A DNA stretch of 54,853 bases from Lentisphaeria bacterium (GTDB lineage Bacteria > Verrucomicrobiota > Lentisphaeria > Victivallales > Victivallaceae), in NCBI GenBank assembly GCA_017450705.1, contig JAFSTC010000063.1, positions 1 to 54,853 on the forward strand. The letters are read 5' to 3'. Made by a program: the position numbers and the translations under genes. Under the pieces are notes generated by a model. The model saw only the letters and a list, made by a program, of their open reading frames with translations. It did not search any database and had not been told where the DNA came from. Positions 42,186-52,600 of the stretch are shown here, piece by piece. Position 1 is the stretch's first letter, and every line of letters begins with the position of its first letter.

Positions 42186-43160
42186 TCAGTCGTCGGCGTG
42201 ACCGGCGGAACCGAGGACCTCGATGTTCTTGCGCTTGTAGAGCTCTCTGAGCATGTCGCGGGCGGGGCCGAGGTAGAGCCGGGGATCGAAGACCTCGGGC
42301 TTCTCGGTCAGGACCTTGCGGACGCCCGCGGTCATGGCCAGACGGCCGTCGGAGTCGATGTTGATCTTGCACACCGCGGACTTGGCGGCTTCGCGGAGCT
42401 GATCCTCACCGATGCCGATGGCGTCCTTGAGGCGGCCGCCGTTGTCGTTGATGATCTTGACCAGATCCTGCGGCACGCTGGAGGAGCCGTGGAGCACGAT
42501 GGGGAATCCGGGGATGCGTTTCTCGATCTCGCGGAGGATGTCGAGGCGGATGCGGGGATTCTCGCCCGGCTTGAACTTGTAAGCGCCGTGGCTGGTGCCG
42601 ATGGCAATGGCCAGAGAGTCCACGCCGGTGCGCTTGACGAATTCCTCGACCTCTTCGGGCCGGGTGTAGGTGTGCTTTTCGGCCTTGACTTCGTCCTCGA
42701 TGCCGGCGAGAACGCCCAGCTCGCCCTCGACGGTGACGTCGTACTGGTGGGCGTACTCGACGACCCGGCGGGTCTGCTCGCAGTTCTCATCGAAGCTCAG
42801 CGCGGAGCCGTCGATCATGACCGAGCTGAAGCCGTACTCGATGCAGCTCTTGCACGTGTCGAAATCCGGACCGTGGTCCAGGTGCAGGACGATGGGGATG
42901 CCCTTGCCGGAGGTCAGTTCCTTGGCATATTCGACCGCGCCCTGAGCCATGTAGCGCAGGAGGGTCTGATTGGCGTACTTGCGGGCGCCCTTGGAGATCT
43001 GGAGGATCACGGGGGAGTTGGTCTCGCAGCAGGCCTGGAGGATCGCCTGGAGCTGCTCCATGTTGTTGAAGTTGTACGCGGGGATCGCGTAGCCGCCGTT
43101 GACGGCCTTTTTGAAGAGGTCCCGGGAGTTGACCAGACCGAGGGTTTTGTAACTGACCAT
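42186..43160 (-). CDS. fba: Class II fructose-bisphosphate aldolase
   Basis: A 324-residue zinc aldolase of glycolysis/gluconeogenesis. Class II signatures include YAIPAYNFNNMEQLQAIL (about 24-41), SKGARKYA, VLHLDHGPDFDTCKSCIEYG (about 91-110, zinc His and catalytic Asp), YDVTVEGELG (about 140-149), IAIGTSHGAYKF (zinc His) and LHGSSSVP (about 222-229). Length and sequence fit the class IIB group. The ATG at 43160 lies about 52 nt downstream of the predicted transcription start; an upstream in-frame start at 43247 is in the promoter. Single-gene unit with its own promoter and terminator. Confidence 0.9.
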   Translation of the reverse strand: MVSYKTLGLVNSRDLFKKAVNGGYAIPAYNFNNMEQLQAILQACCETNSPVILQISKGARKYANQTLLRYMAQGAVEYAKELTSGKGIPIVLHLDHGPDFDTCKSCIEYGFSSVMIDGSALSFDENCEQTRRVVEYAHQYDVTVEGELGVLAGIEDEVKAEKHTYTRPEEVEEFVKRTGVDSLAIAIGTSHGAYKFKPGENPRIRLDILREIEKRIPGFPIVLHGSSSVPQDLVKIINDNGGRLKDAIGIGEDQLREAAKSAVCKINIDSDGRLAMTAGVRKVLTEKPEVFDPRLYLGPARDMLRELYKRKNIEVLGSAGHADD

Positions 43161-43218
43161 TTTCTTTTGTCCATCCTTTCCTATTGTTGGATTAGGGAAA
43201 ATTTTCCGGTCGTGTCCT

Positions 43219-43247
43219 AATATACTCCGGCCCGCCCTCTTTTTCAA
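43219..43247 (-). promoter_or_regulatory. Aldolase promoter
   Basis: On the minus strand TTGAAA (43247-43242), 17 bp and TATATT (43224-43219): the clearest example of the promoter form in this window. Start of transcription near 43212. Confidence 0.7.
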
Positions 43248-43277
43248 TCCCGTTTCGACGGAAAATATGCGGGAAGG

Positions 43278-43595
43278 TCAGAGTCCGAGTTTCGCCTTGA
43301 GGACGTCTTTGGTCATGTAGCCGATGAGGCTCTTTTCGACCTGTCCGCCGCGGAAGAGGAACAGCGCGGGGATGGTGTTGACGCCGAGGGAAACGGCCAG
43401 CTGGGGATAAGCGTCCACGTCGACCTTGCCGACGATGATGCCGTCGTTTTCGGCGGCCAGCGCCTCCAGTTCCGGCCCCAGCTTCTGGCAGGGACCGCAC
43501 CACTGGGCCCAGAAGTCGATGAGCACGGGCTTCTCGGTCTGCTTCGTGAGTTTCTCGTAGGATTCGGGGGTGAGGTGCAGGACTTCCATGATCAC
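43278..43595 (-). CDS. trxA: Thioredoxin
   Basis: A 105-residue thioredoxin with the redox site WAQWCGPCQK (about 29-38), conserved cis-Pro in NTIPALFLF and the usual length. The start may be GTG 43595, overlapping the previous stop in GTGA with AAGGAG five nucleotides upstream, or ATG 43589, two codons later. The gene is coupled to a small ferredoxin-thioredoxin-reductase-like gene, a pairing that suggests a ferredoxin-driven rather than NADPH-driven reduction route. Confidence 0.9.
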   Translation of the reverse strand: MIMEVLHLTPESYEKLTKQTEKPVLIDFWAQWCGPCQKLGPELEALAAENDGIIVGKVDVDAYPQLAVSLGVNTIPALFLFRGGQVEKSLIGYMTKDVLKAKLGL

Positions 43596-43813
43596 TTTTT
43601 CTCCTTGTAATAAAGCCGGCAGTGGCAGAAGCCTTCGAACTCGGGATCGGCGATCTGCCGCCGGAACTCCTCGCAGATGCAGAGGTTTTCGGGCGTCTTC
43701 TGAAGGCGGCAGGGGCAGTAGCCCCCCTTCTTCTCGAGCGCCTCCCTGATTTTTTTCACGTACGCCGCATCCGGGTTTTCCCTGACGTTCTCCGGCAGAT
43801 GGTCCTTGTCCAT
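43592..43813 (-). CDS. Ferredoxin-thioredoxin reductase catalytic-chain-like protein
   Basis: A 73-residue protein with three Cys pairs, CPC, CIC and CHC, within GYCPCRLQ, LCICEEF and FCHCRLYY. This is the pattern of the FTR catalytic subunit, which holds a 4Fe-4S cluster and a redox disulfide and passes electrons from ferredoxin to thioredoxin. The second-to-third spacing (15 residues) is longer than the plant/cyanobacterial form. GGGAGG nine nucleotides upstream supports ATG 43813 over the ATG at 43915. It is translationally coupled to the thioredoxin gene. No separate variable chain is nearby. Confidence 0.8.
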   Translation of the reverse strand: MDKDHLPENVRENPDAAYVKKIREALEKKGGYCPCRLQKTPENLCICEEFRRQIADPEFEGFCHCRLYYKEKK

Positions 43814-43850
43814 GGCAGTCGTCCTCCCTGTCTGTTCTCGTCCGCTGGGC

Positions 43851-43879
43851 AATATAGCCACTTCCGGCCTCTTTTTCAA
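43851..43879 (-). promoter_or_regulatory. Promoter of the FTR-like/thioredoxin operon
   Basis: On the minus strand TTGAAA (43879-43874), 17 bp and TATATT (43856-43851), identical in both boxes to the aldolase promoter. Start of transcription near 43844. Confidence 0.7.
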
Positions 43880-43909
43880 GTCCCGAAAGCGATTTTTTCC
43901 GAAGACGCC

Positions 43910-43961
43910 TTGCAAATTCCGGACGGCGGGGTTAAATTAGATCCGAAGTGGGTTAATCCAC
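43910..43961 (+). promoter_or_regulatory. Promoter and dyad of the second gntR operon
   Basis: TTGCAA (43910-43915), 17 bp and TAAATT (43933-43938) form the promoter. Just downstream the dyad GTGGGTTAATCCAC (43948-43961; arms GTGG/CCAC around TTAA) lies near +1 to +15, a typical place for an autorepressor operator. The GntR protein encoded 23 nt further on is the natural candidate. Confidence 0.6.
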
Positions 43962-43983
43962 ATCGATCCATACGGGGAACGAC

Positions 43984-45078
43984 ATGACGGAAACGATATC
44001 GGCATATTCGGTGATCGAACCGACGCGCAAGGCCTTTCTGCGGGACCTTTCCTCGGGGCGGTATCAGCCCGGGGAGCGTCTGCCGGGAGAGCGGGAACTG
44101 GCGAAGCATTACGGCATCGGCCGCAGTTCCATGGTCAAGGTGCTGCACCGGCTGGAAAAAGAGCGCTACGTGGAGCGAATCCCCGTGTACGGCACATTCA
44201 TCCGGCAGGACGTCTCCTCCCGGGTCGAACCGGTCCATCTGGTGGTGGTGAGCAGCGACCGTCCTCTGGCGGGCGCCGCTACGACTCCTTTCGCTTGGGA
44301 GGCCAGTTCGGAAATGCTCCGGGGGATGATCTCCGAGAGCTCCCGGCACAACGGGCTGAGTCTGAGTTGGAAGAGCTTTCCCGACCCCCGGACGGCGCTG
44401 GAACTGCGCCGCCAGGCCGAAGAGCTGGAGAGCGCCGACGGCGTGATCTTCAACGGCTGCGGCATGGAACCGGTCAAGGAGGCGGTCCTGCGGATGGGCA
44501 AGGCCGCCGTGGTCCTGGGCCCCAAACTCATCTACAAGCGGGAGATCTTTCCCGTGATCGACTACGACCGCTGGGGCATTTTCCCCGGCTACTGTCGGCG
44601 GCTGGCGAAAAAATTTCCCGGCCGGTCCGTGATTTTGCTCAGTCACGAGGTCGCTCCCGCCGACGTGGAGGAGTCCAGACGCTTCGACAGTCTCATGGCG
44701 GCGGGCTTTGCCGCCATGGGCGTGCCGGTCTCGCGCCTCGCGGTCGACGTGGCGACGGAAGCCGCTTTCGAGGACCAGTGCGCCGCCCTCGCCTCGCGCA
44801 AAAAGGAGCTGCATCTGAATGAGGCCCCCCTGCTGCTTGCGATGAACCGGATGCTCCTGCCGCCCCTGTGCACCCTCTTGCGGGCGGAGAAGACAGACGC
44901 CGCCGTGGCGGGGCTCGTGGGCGGATGCGCCATCGGTCAGCTCCACGCCGGGATCCCCCGCTGGGAGGAGCCGTTTTTCGACATGGCGGCCTCCGCCGTG
45001 GCCATGCTGACGGAGCATCTCCGCCGGGGCGGAAAGCTCGAAGACAAGAAATTTCCCATGGTATACCATGAAAACTGA
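43984..45078 (+). CDS. GntR-family regulator with LacI-type sensor domain
   Basis: A 364-residue regulator. The winged helix (about residues 10-78; [20 protein letters not shown], then [19 protein letters not shown]) is GntR-like. A sensor region resembling LacI/periplasmic sugar-binding domains covers about 88-340. This is the same layout as the regulator at 14348, though the sequences differ. It heads an operon with a pseudopilin, two giant secreted proteins and an EEP phosphatase, each within about 75 nt, and therefore probably senses the sugar released by those proteins. Confidence 0.85.
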   Translation: MTETISAYSVIEPTRKAFLRDLSSGRYQPGERLPGERELAKHYGIGRSSMVKVLHRLEKERYVERIPVYGTFIRQDVSSRVEPVHLVVVSSDRPLAGAATTPFAWEASSEMLRGMISESSRHNGLSLSWKSFPDPRTALELRRQAEELESADGVIFNGCGMEPVKEAVLRMGKAAVVLGPKLIYKREIFPVIDYDRWGIFPGYCRRLAKKFPGRSVILLSHEVAPADVEESRRFDSLMAAGFAAMGVPVSRLAVDVATEAAFEDQCAALASRKKELHLNEAPLLLAMNRMLLPPLCTLLRAEKTDAAVAGLVGGCAIGQLHAGIPRWEEPFFDMAASAVAMLTEHLRRGGKLEDKKFPMVYHEN

Positions 45079-45112
45079 CTGTCCGGAAGGACGCGAAAAA
45101 GGAGACGTCATC

Positions 45113-45817
45113 ATGAAAGAAAAACGCCGTTTCACCCTCATCGAGCTCTTGGTCGTGATCGCCATCATCGCCATCCTGGCGGCGATGCTCATGCCCGCGC
45201 TGCAGCAGGCCCGGGACCGGGCCAAACTCAACAACTGCATGGCCAACACGAAACAGATCATCGGGGCCTTCGGCTTCTACGTGGACGGCAACGATCTGTG
45301 GTGCCCCATCGCTTACTACAACTGGCCCAAGCTCAGCGGCACGTGGGCGCGCAAATTCATGGATGCGAAATACCTGACCCTCAAGGTCCTGCAGTGCCCC
45401 GGCGCAACCTTCGAGCCCGGAAAGCCCCACTCCGAGAGCAACACCGGCATCGGTCTCAACTACGGCACCTTCGGCAACACGACGGCAAGCGACTACTTCG
45501 TCCGCGAGCCCACCGTGACCTCCTTCGGCCGGAACAGCCGTCTGGTGACCTTCGCCGACGTGCCCACCCAGAGCGCGAAGTATGCCGGCAGCAACGGCCG
45601 GACCTTCAGCCGCAGTCAGGGGTTCTTCGAAGAGAATCCCGCGGCCTATCACCCCATGTCGGTCCGCCACGCGGGCAATGCCACATGCGGATTCTTCGAC
45701 GGACACGCGGCCGTCAAGAGCCGTTCGGAACTGGAACCCATCAAGGGATATCTGTCGCTCTTCAATCCGACCCGGGCGGGGTCTCCCGTCGCGGGACAGC
45801 TCTGGAACAGACAGTAG
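45113..45817 (+). CDS. Type II secretion-style pseudopilin (DUF1559-like)
   Basis: A 234-residue protein with a six-residue basic leader before [20 protein letters not shown], followed by a [20 protein letters not shown] helix and a globular domain with a C-terminal [12 protein letters not shown] segment typical of these proteins. AAAAGGAG eight nucleotides before ATG 45113 decides the start; an ATG at 45068 overlaps the regulator gene. The first 45 residues are nearly identical to those of the pilin at 10102, while the C-terminal domains differ. Second gene of the gntR operon. Confidence 0.85.
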   Translation: MKEKRRFTLIELLVVIAIIAILAAMLMPALQQARDRAKLNNCMANTKQIIGAFGFYVDGNDLWCPIAYYNWPKLSGTWARKFMDAKYLTLKVLQCPGATFEPGKPHSESNTGIGLNYGTFGNTTASDYFVREPTVTSFGRNSRLVTFADVPTQSAKYAGSNGRTFSRSQGFFEENPAAYHPMSVRHAGNATCGFFDGHAAVKSRSELEPIKGYLSLFNPTRAGSPVAGQLWNRQ

Positions 45818-45891
45818 GCTCCCGTTCCGGCGGAGCTCCTCCGGACACGGTCCGATCCCGAAGGCCACAAGGTAAATCAACGAGGTAACGC

Positions 45892-48800
45892 ATGAAACAT
45901 CTCATCGCATTTCTTCTGCCGGCGGTCCTTTCGCTGTCGGCGGCCATTCCGGAGCCCGTGCTCAAGGCCGACTTCGACGGCAAGACCGACGGCGGAACGG
46001 TCAAGGGAAAGGTCTCCTACGCTCCCGGCGTCCGGGGTCTGGCGGCGAAGCTTGCCGACGGGATCGTCACCTTCCCCGCTGCGAAAGGCGTGACGGCCGA
46101 GTCCGGGACCGTGACCGTCTGGATCAAACCCGTCAACTGGAAGTGGTCCAAAAAGAACTTCATCACTTTCGTCGGCGCGGGCAAGTCCTATTCCCTCTAC
46201 AAGTTCCATCTGCCGCTGGGTCTGCTCATGAAGTACGGCCACGGCCCGAAATCCGGAAAAGGCTTCCTCTACGTCAACCGGAAGGCGGAGAAACTCCCCG
46301 ACGGTCAGTGGCTGGCTCTGGGCGCAACGTGGAGCAGAAAACAGCATCTGCTGGCCCTCTACATCAACGGCGAAAAGGTGAGCAGCCTCAAAATTCCGGC
46401 GACCGTCACCGCCGACGATCCCGGCGCGTGGGTCCTCAACGGCATCGCCCACAACCCCTCGGACCGGAGCAACGCCACGCTTTTCGACATGTTCCGCGTC
46501 TACGACAGAGCTCTCTCCGACACCGAGATGGAGGAGCTTTACGCCAAAGAGCGTCCTTCCGCCGTCGCCCTTGACCCGGAACTGCTGCAGCCGATCCGCT
46601 TCAATCTGCCGCGTCTCGCCGCCGCGCCCAAGATCGACGGCAACGTGGATGAACGGGAGTGGGAGGGCGCAGTGAAGATCGGCGGCTTCTCGGCGAACGC
46701 TCCCCCCATGCTGGATACGGCCTATCCCGGCGACGCCTACATGGGATATTTCGGGGACAAACTCTACGTCTGCTGCGTCTTCCAGCTCATGGACCCCACG
46801 CGGATCGTCGCGGACAAGACCCGGCGGGACGATCCCGTCGGCTACGACGACTCCGCCGAGTTCGTCGTCCGTCCGGACAATATGGAAAAGGGCTTCTATC
46901 AGGGCATCTTCAACAGCCGCTGCGCGATCTTCGACCAGAAGAGCGGCAAGACCGCGTGGAACGGCAAATGGGAGGTCAAGGCCAACGTCTACGAAGGCAT
47001 GCTCAACATCGAATTCGCCATTCCGGCAAGCGAACTTAAGTCCTCCATCCGGGACGGCGCGGTGTGGCGCATGAATCTGGCCCGCAACCGCATCGTCGAA
47101 CGGGCGGTGGTCTTCAGCACCATCTCGCCCTTCCTGCCCGGAGAATACTTCTCCCTGACGGGCAAAGCCCGCTTCGTCGACGCCGGTCTCTTCGGCCGCC
47201 TCACGCTGGACTATCACCAGCTCTTCAACCGCAGACTCGAGCTGAAATATCAGGTCGTCAACCGCTCGGAGAAAGCCGCCGAAGTCGATTTCTGCGCGGA
47301 ACTCATCGCCCCCGACGGCAAAACGCTGAAGAAGGAAAAGCTCGCCGCGCGGATCCCCGCCCGGGGATCCCACGTCTTCTCCTGGAGCGACCCCCTGCAG
47401 GGCGTCGCGGGCGCGCTGCTGCGCCTCACCGCGGCCGAGTCCGGGGCAAAGGAGCCCTTCTACTCGCAGGATCTGCCGCTGATCTTCAAGGACGAGTTCC
47501 GCATCACCGATGAAACGGACCTCAAAAACAACACGCTCACCGTCTCCGTGGACTGCACCAGCCACCGGCAGACCGTCAACGCCGCGGAGGTCGCGGGGAC
47601 CCTCGCCGGACGCACGGTCGAATTCACGGGCCTGCCCCAGGCGAAGGGCGTCTTCGATCTCGCCGGTCTGGCGCCCGGAGACTACACGATCGAACTGGTC
47701 TTCCGCGACAAAACGGGCAAAGAACTGCTGCGCCACAAGCGGCCCTACGGCCACATCGGCCAGCCCGAGTGGCTCAAAAAGCATCCGGGAACGAACATGG
47801 GCGTCGTCTGGCCCTACACCCCGCTCAAGCTCGAGAACAACGTCTTCGAGGTCTGGGGCAGAAGCCACAAGTTCGGGAAAAACCTGCTGCCGGACGCCAT
47901 CGTGACGCAAAGAAAAGAGCTCTTTTCCGCCCCGCCCCGGCTGCTGGCCGTTGTCGACGGGAAGAAGCATACCGTCGACAACTTCAAGTTCACCGTGAAG
48001 GAACGCAAACCTGACCGGGCGGTGATGGCCTTCACGGGCTCCGCGGGGAAGGTCAAGTTCGAAGGCACCGCCGTCATGGAGTTCGACGGCCTCATCTGGT
48101 ATGAATTCGACATGACGGGCCCCGCGGGGACGAAGATCGACGATCTGCGTCTTGTCATCCCCCTGGCCCCCGGCATCGCCGAGTTCTACAACGCCCACTA
48201 CTTCGCCCGGGAACGCAGCGGCGGCCGCTTGACGACGCCCCTCGCCCTCAAGCGTTATCCCTCCCTCTGGGCGGGCAACTGCGACGTGGGCTTCTCCTTC
48301 ATGCTGGAGTCCTACAAGTCCTGGCGGAATGCCGACGTGAACAAGGTGTTCGAATTCACGGCCGACGGCAAAGGCGTGGACTGGACGGTCAGGATGATCG
48401 ACCGTCCCGTGAAGCTCGAACGGGTGTTCCATTACGGTTTCGGCATCGAAGCCAACCCGGTGAAGCCCGTTCCCGCGTGGCGGCGCAACTGGCGCATCGG
48501 CCCCCACAAGCCCCAGAACATCATGCACCCCTGGGCCTTCGACCGCAAGAACACAAAAAAATATCCGGGCTGGGGCGGCTTCTACACCCCCGTCTTCAAG
48601 AGCATGGACGTCTTCCGCGGACTGGTTAAGCAGTTCAAGGCCAAAGGCGTGGATTTCTCCGTCTACCTCAACCCGGGACTGGTCAGCACCGACAGCACGG
48701 AATACAAAATTTTCCACAAGGAGTGGACCAATCCCTACAACTGCTACCCCATGTGTCCCAACTCGACCTTCACGGATTTCATCGTCTGGTGCATCGACGG

Positions 48801-49632
48801 CCTGCTCAAAAACGGTCTCAAGGCCGTCTACGTGGACAGTCTGGGATCGGTCAACTGTTACAATCCCCGGCACGGCTGCGGCTACATCGACGAGGAGACA
48901 GGCGAGACCGGTCTCACCTGGCCCATCCGGGGCATGCGCAACTACATGAAGCGCCTCTACTCGCTCATGCACCCCTATGACGGCCGCAATCAGCGGGAGT
49001 ATTTCCTCTGGGCCCACACCTCCGCCCGGAACTGCGCCGCCATCAACGCCTTCGCCGACTCCACCTGCGGCGGCGAGGAGCAGGAGCAGCGGGCCGCCGT
49101 CAATCCCAACTATCTGGAGCTCTACCCGCTGGACGAGTTCCAGGCCTACTACAACCACACGCTGGCCGGCGTGGGCATGATGAACTCCAATCTGGGGCGA
49201 ATCGGCGACAAGTCCGTCCGGCTCAACCACGCCTACAACGATCAGGTGTTCCTGCTGCTCCTGATCCACGACGTGCAGACGTGGCCGCTGTACCTGGACT
49301 TCCCCTACGCCAACCGCTTCTTCGCCATGCTGGACAAGTGGGGCTACGGCGACGAGACGCTCAAATTTTACGGCTTCCGCACGCAGAAGATGATCGTTTC
49401 CCCCGACGCGGACATCCACGTCAGCGTCTACACCCTGCCCGACAGGGCGCTGGCCGTCGTCGGCAACTGGCAGAACAAGGCGAGAAAAGTCAGCGTGAAG
49501 ATCGACAAAAAGGCGCTGGGGCTGGGAGATGACCTCTCCTTCACCGATCTGCGCAGCGGCAAACAGGTGGATCCCGACGCCATCGAGCTCCCCGGATACA
49601 ATTTCATCCTGATGGATATCAGAAAAAAATAA
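45892..49632 (+). CDS. Giant secreted LamG/CBM9/DUF6067-like protein, paralogue A
   Basis: A 1246-residue protein with a signal peptide (MKHLIAFLLPAVLSLSAA). Domain order is a LamG/concanavalin-like sandwich (about 25-215; TVTVWIKPVNWKWSKKNF, LLALYINGEKVSS), a CBM9/DOMON-like module (about 235-420; PKIDGNVDEREWEGAVKIGG), beta-rich linkers, and a TIM-barrel-like DUF6067-type region (about 830-1150). The last includes FSVYLNPGLVS, KAVYVDSLGSVNC, Cys pairs around NPRHGCGYIDEETGETG, and HTSARNC. A small beta domain ends in GYNFILMDIRKK. It is followed after 21 nt by a full-length paralogue. Glycan degradation is inferred; catalytic residues are not assigned. Confidence 0.7.
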   Translation: MKHLIAFLLPAVLSLSAAIPEPVLKADFDGKTDGGTVKGKVSYAPGVRGLAAKLADGIVTFPAAKGVTAESGTVTVWIKPVNWKWSKKNFITFVGAGKSYSLYKFHLPLGLLMKYGHGPKSGKGFLYVNRKAEKLPDGQWLALGATWSRKQHLLALYINGEKVSSLKIPATVTADDPGAWVLNGIAHNPSDRSNATLFDMFRVYDRALSDTEMEELYAKERPSAVALDPELLQPIRFNLPRLAAAPKIDGNVDEREWEGAVKIGGFSANAPPMLDTAYPGDAYMGYFGDKLYVCCVFQLMDPTRIVADKTRRDDPVGYDDSAEFVVRPDNMEKGFYQGIFNSRCAIFDQKSGKTAWNGKWEVKANVYEGMLNIEFAIPASELKSSIRDGAVWRMNLARNRIVERAVVFSTISPFLPGEYFSLTGKARFVDAGLFGRLTLDYHQLFNRRLELKYQVVNRSEKAAEVDFCAELIAPDGKTLKKEKLAARIPARGSHVFSWSDPLQGVAGALLRLTAAESGAKEPFYSQDLPLIFKDEFRITDETDLKNNTLTVSVDCTSHRQTVNAAEVAGTLAGRTVEFTGLPQAKGVFDLAGLAPGDYTIELVFRDKTGKELLRHKRPYGHIGQPEWLKKHPGTNMGVVWPYTPLKLENNVFEVWGRSHKFGKNLLPDAIVTQRKELFSAPPRLLAVVDGKKHTVDNFKFTVKERKPDRAVMAFTGSAGKVKFEGTAVMEFDGLIWYEFDMTGPAGTKIDDLRLVIPLAPGIAEFYNAHYFARERSGGRLTTPLALKRYPSLWAGNCDVGFSFMLESYKSWRNADVNKVFEFTADGKGVDWTVRMIDRPVKLERVFHYGFGIEANPVKPVPAWRRNWRIGPHKPQNIMHPWAFDRKNTKKYPGWGGFYTPVFKSMDVFRGLVKQFKAKGVDFSVYLNPGLVSTDSTEYKIFHKEWTNPYNCYPMCPNSTFTDFIVWCIDGLLKNGLKAVYVDSLGSVNCYNPRHGCGYIDEETGETGLTWPIRGMRNYMKRLYSLMHPYDGRNQREYFLWAHTSARNCAAINAFADSTCGGEEQEQRAAVNPNYLELYPLDEFQAYYNHTLAGVGMMNSNLGRIGDKSVRLNHAYNDQVFLLLLIHDVQTWPLYLDFPYANRFFAMLDKWGYGDETLKFYGFRTQKMIVSPDADIHVSVYTLPDRALAVVGNWQNKARKVSVKIDKKALGLGDDLSFTDLRSGKQVDPDAIELPGYNFILMDIRKK

Positions 49633-49653
49633 TTTTTTTCGAAAGGAGAAAAA

Positions 49654-52600
49654 ATGAAACGACTCACCGCGCTTCTGGCGCTGGCCGCCTTCTCTCTGGC
49701 GGCGGCGGTCCCGGAACCTCTGCTCAAAGCCGACTTCGAGGGCGACACGGGCAGCGGCAAACTCAAGGGCAAGGCCCAGTACGTTCAGGGCGTCCAGGGC
49801 AAGGCCGTCCGTCTGGCCGACGCGCAAATCACCTTCCCCATGCTCGAAAAGCTCAGTCCCGCCGAGGGAAGCGCCACCATCTGGGTGAAGCCGGTCAACT
49901 GGTCGTGGAAAAAGAAGGAATTCGTCTTCTTCCTCACGACGAAAGGGATCCTGCTCTACAAATACCACCTCCCCCTCGGGCTTCTGGCCAACTACGGCCT
50001 CTCCGGGAAATTCGGCGTGGGCCGCACCTACGCCAACATGGACTGGAGCAAATTCCCCGAAAACACCTGGATGGCCCTGGGCATGACGTGGAGCAAAAAA
50101 AAGCATCTGCTGGCCCTCTACGCCAACGGGAAGAAACTGGCCAGTTCGAAACTGGCGGACACCATGGTCCCGCCCGCCCTCGAGACCTGGGTCGTCAACG
50201 CCGTGCCCTTCCATCCCCGGGACCGCAAGAACACCACCGACTTCGACACGCTGCGCATCTATGACCGGGCGCTGTCGGAAGACGAGATGATGGAGCTTTA
50301 TCAGAAGGAGACGCCGAAATCGATCCAGTTCGACCTGGGGCAGCTGCGGAAAACGCGCTTCCATCTGCCGGAGCTGCGCAGCGCGCCCAAGATCGACGGC
50401 GAATTCGACGAGCGGGAGTGGAGCGACGCGGCCAAGCTGGGCGGCTTCCTCTCCTCCAAGGGGCTTGACATCGCTTTCACGGGCGACGTCTACGCGGGAT
50501 TCCACGGGAACAAACTCTATCTCTGCTACATCTTCCAGCTGCCGGGAGCCACCAAGCTCACCGCGGAATGCACCAAGCGCGACTCCGCCGTGTACGGCGA
50601 CGACGCCGCCGAGGTGATCCTGCATCCCGACAACATGGGCCCCGGCGAGTTCTATCAGGGCATCTTCAACAGCCGCAACACGATCTTCGACCAGAAGAAC
50701 GGCAAGAAGGACTGGAACGGCGCGTGGGAGGTCAAGTCCGGCATGTACGAGGGCTACCTCAACATCGAAGTCGCCATCCCCCTCTCGGAGCTGGGCTCGG
50801 TTTTCAAAGACGGCATGGAGTGGGGCTTCAACTTCGCCCGGGACCGCATCGCCAGCCGGGAGATCATCTTCAGCTGCGTCTCGCCCTATCCCGGTTCCCG
50901 GCTCTTCACCGATCCGGGGACGATGAAATTCGTCTCCAAGGGCCTTTCCGGCCGCCTGATGCTCGACTATCACAAGCTCTTCAACCGCAGTCTCGACGCG
51001 GTCTTCCGGGTCAGCAACCGCAGTTCTGCCGAAAAGGAGGTGGAGCTGCTGGTCGAGCTGGCCACCCCCGATCTGGCCGTGCTGGAGAGCAAAAAGCTCA
51101 CGGCGAAGATCCCCGCCAACGGGGCTTTCGATTTCAAGTACGCCAATCCGCTGGCGGGCATCCGCGGCGCGGTCCTGCGGCTCACCGCGACCGAAAAGGG
51201 CGCCGAAAAGCCCTTCCATATCCAGGACATCCCGCTGGCTTTCAAGGATGAGTTCCGGCTCTCGGACAAAACGGATCTCAAAAAGAATCAGGTCTCCGTG
51301 GAAGTGGACTGCTCCAGCCACCGGCTGACCGTCGACGCCGCGGAGGTCACGGGGACCCTCGGCGGACGGCAGGTCAAATTCACCGGACGGCCTCTGGCGA
51401 AGGGCACTTTCGATTTAACCGGCCTCAAACCCGGGGACTACCCCATCGAGCTGGTGTTCCGCGACAAGTCCGGCAAGGAGCTTCTGCGCTACAGGCACCC
51501 CTACACCCACATCGGCCAGCCCGACTGGCTGACGACCCATTACGGGGAAAACGCGGGCGTGCTGTGGCCCTACACCCCGATCAAGTTCGAGAACAACGTC
51601 TTCGAGGTCTGGGGACGCACCCATAAGTTCGGCAAGGGTCTGCTGCCCGAGTCCGTCGTCTCCCAGGGACGCGCCCTCTTTGCCGCGCCCCCCGAGCTGC
51701 GCCTGACCGCCGACGGGAAGAAATACGTCGTCAGCAACTTCAAGTTCAAGACCCGGAGCGTCAAGCCCGAGCTGGTCGTGCTGGACTTCACCGCCGAGGC
51801 GGGCAAAGTCAAGTTCGAAGGCTCCGTCTCCATGGAGTTCGACGGCTTCATCTGGTACGACGTCAAAATGACGGGAAGCAGCAATATCACGATCGACGAT
51901 CTGCGTCTGGTGATCCCCCTGGCCCCCGGCATCGCCGAGTTCTACAACGCCCATTACTTCGGCCGTGAGAAGGAGGCGGGCAAGATGAAGCTGCCGCTGG
52001 TCCTCAAGCGCTTCCCGACCGTCTGGGCGGGCAATCTGGACGTGGGCTTCACCTTCATGCTGGAGTCCTACAAGTCCTGGCGTCACAAGGACGTGAACAG
52101 CGTCTTCGAGTTCGCCGGGACAGGAAAGGGTGTCGAGTGGACGGTCAAAATGATCGACCGCCCGGTGAAGCTGGACCGGGTCTACAATTACGGTTTCGCC
52201 GTGGAGGCCAACCCGGCCAAGCCCAATCCGCCCTGGTTCCGTTCGTGGCGTCTGGGCTCGATGCGTCCCCACAACATCATGCATCCCTGGGGCTTCGACC
52301 GGGTGAACACGAAAAAGTATTCCGGCGCGGGCGGTTTCTACACCCCCGTCTTCAAGAGCATCGAGGTCTTCCGCGGACTGCTCAAGCAGTACAAGGACAA
52401 GGGCGTGGACTTCTCGGTCTACCTCAACCCCTTCCTCTGCAGTCCCGAAAGCACCGAGTGGAAAGTCTTCAACAAGGAGTGGAACAACCCCTACAACTGC
52501 TATCCGGAGTGTCCCAACTCCAGCTTCACCGACTACATCATGGGCTGCATCGACCTCCTGATGAAGAACGGTCTCAAGGTGATCTACGTGGACAGCCTCG

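Noticed and set aside
45877-51321. An 1814-codon open frame on the minus strand opposite the two giant paralogues
   Set aside because: It is the mirror of high-GC codon use in the sense genes. It has no domain, no ribosome site and composition typical of antisense frames, while the sense frames have signal peptides and recognisable domains.
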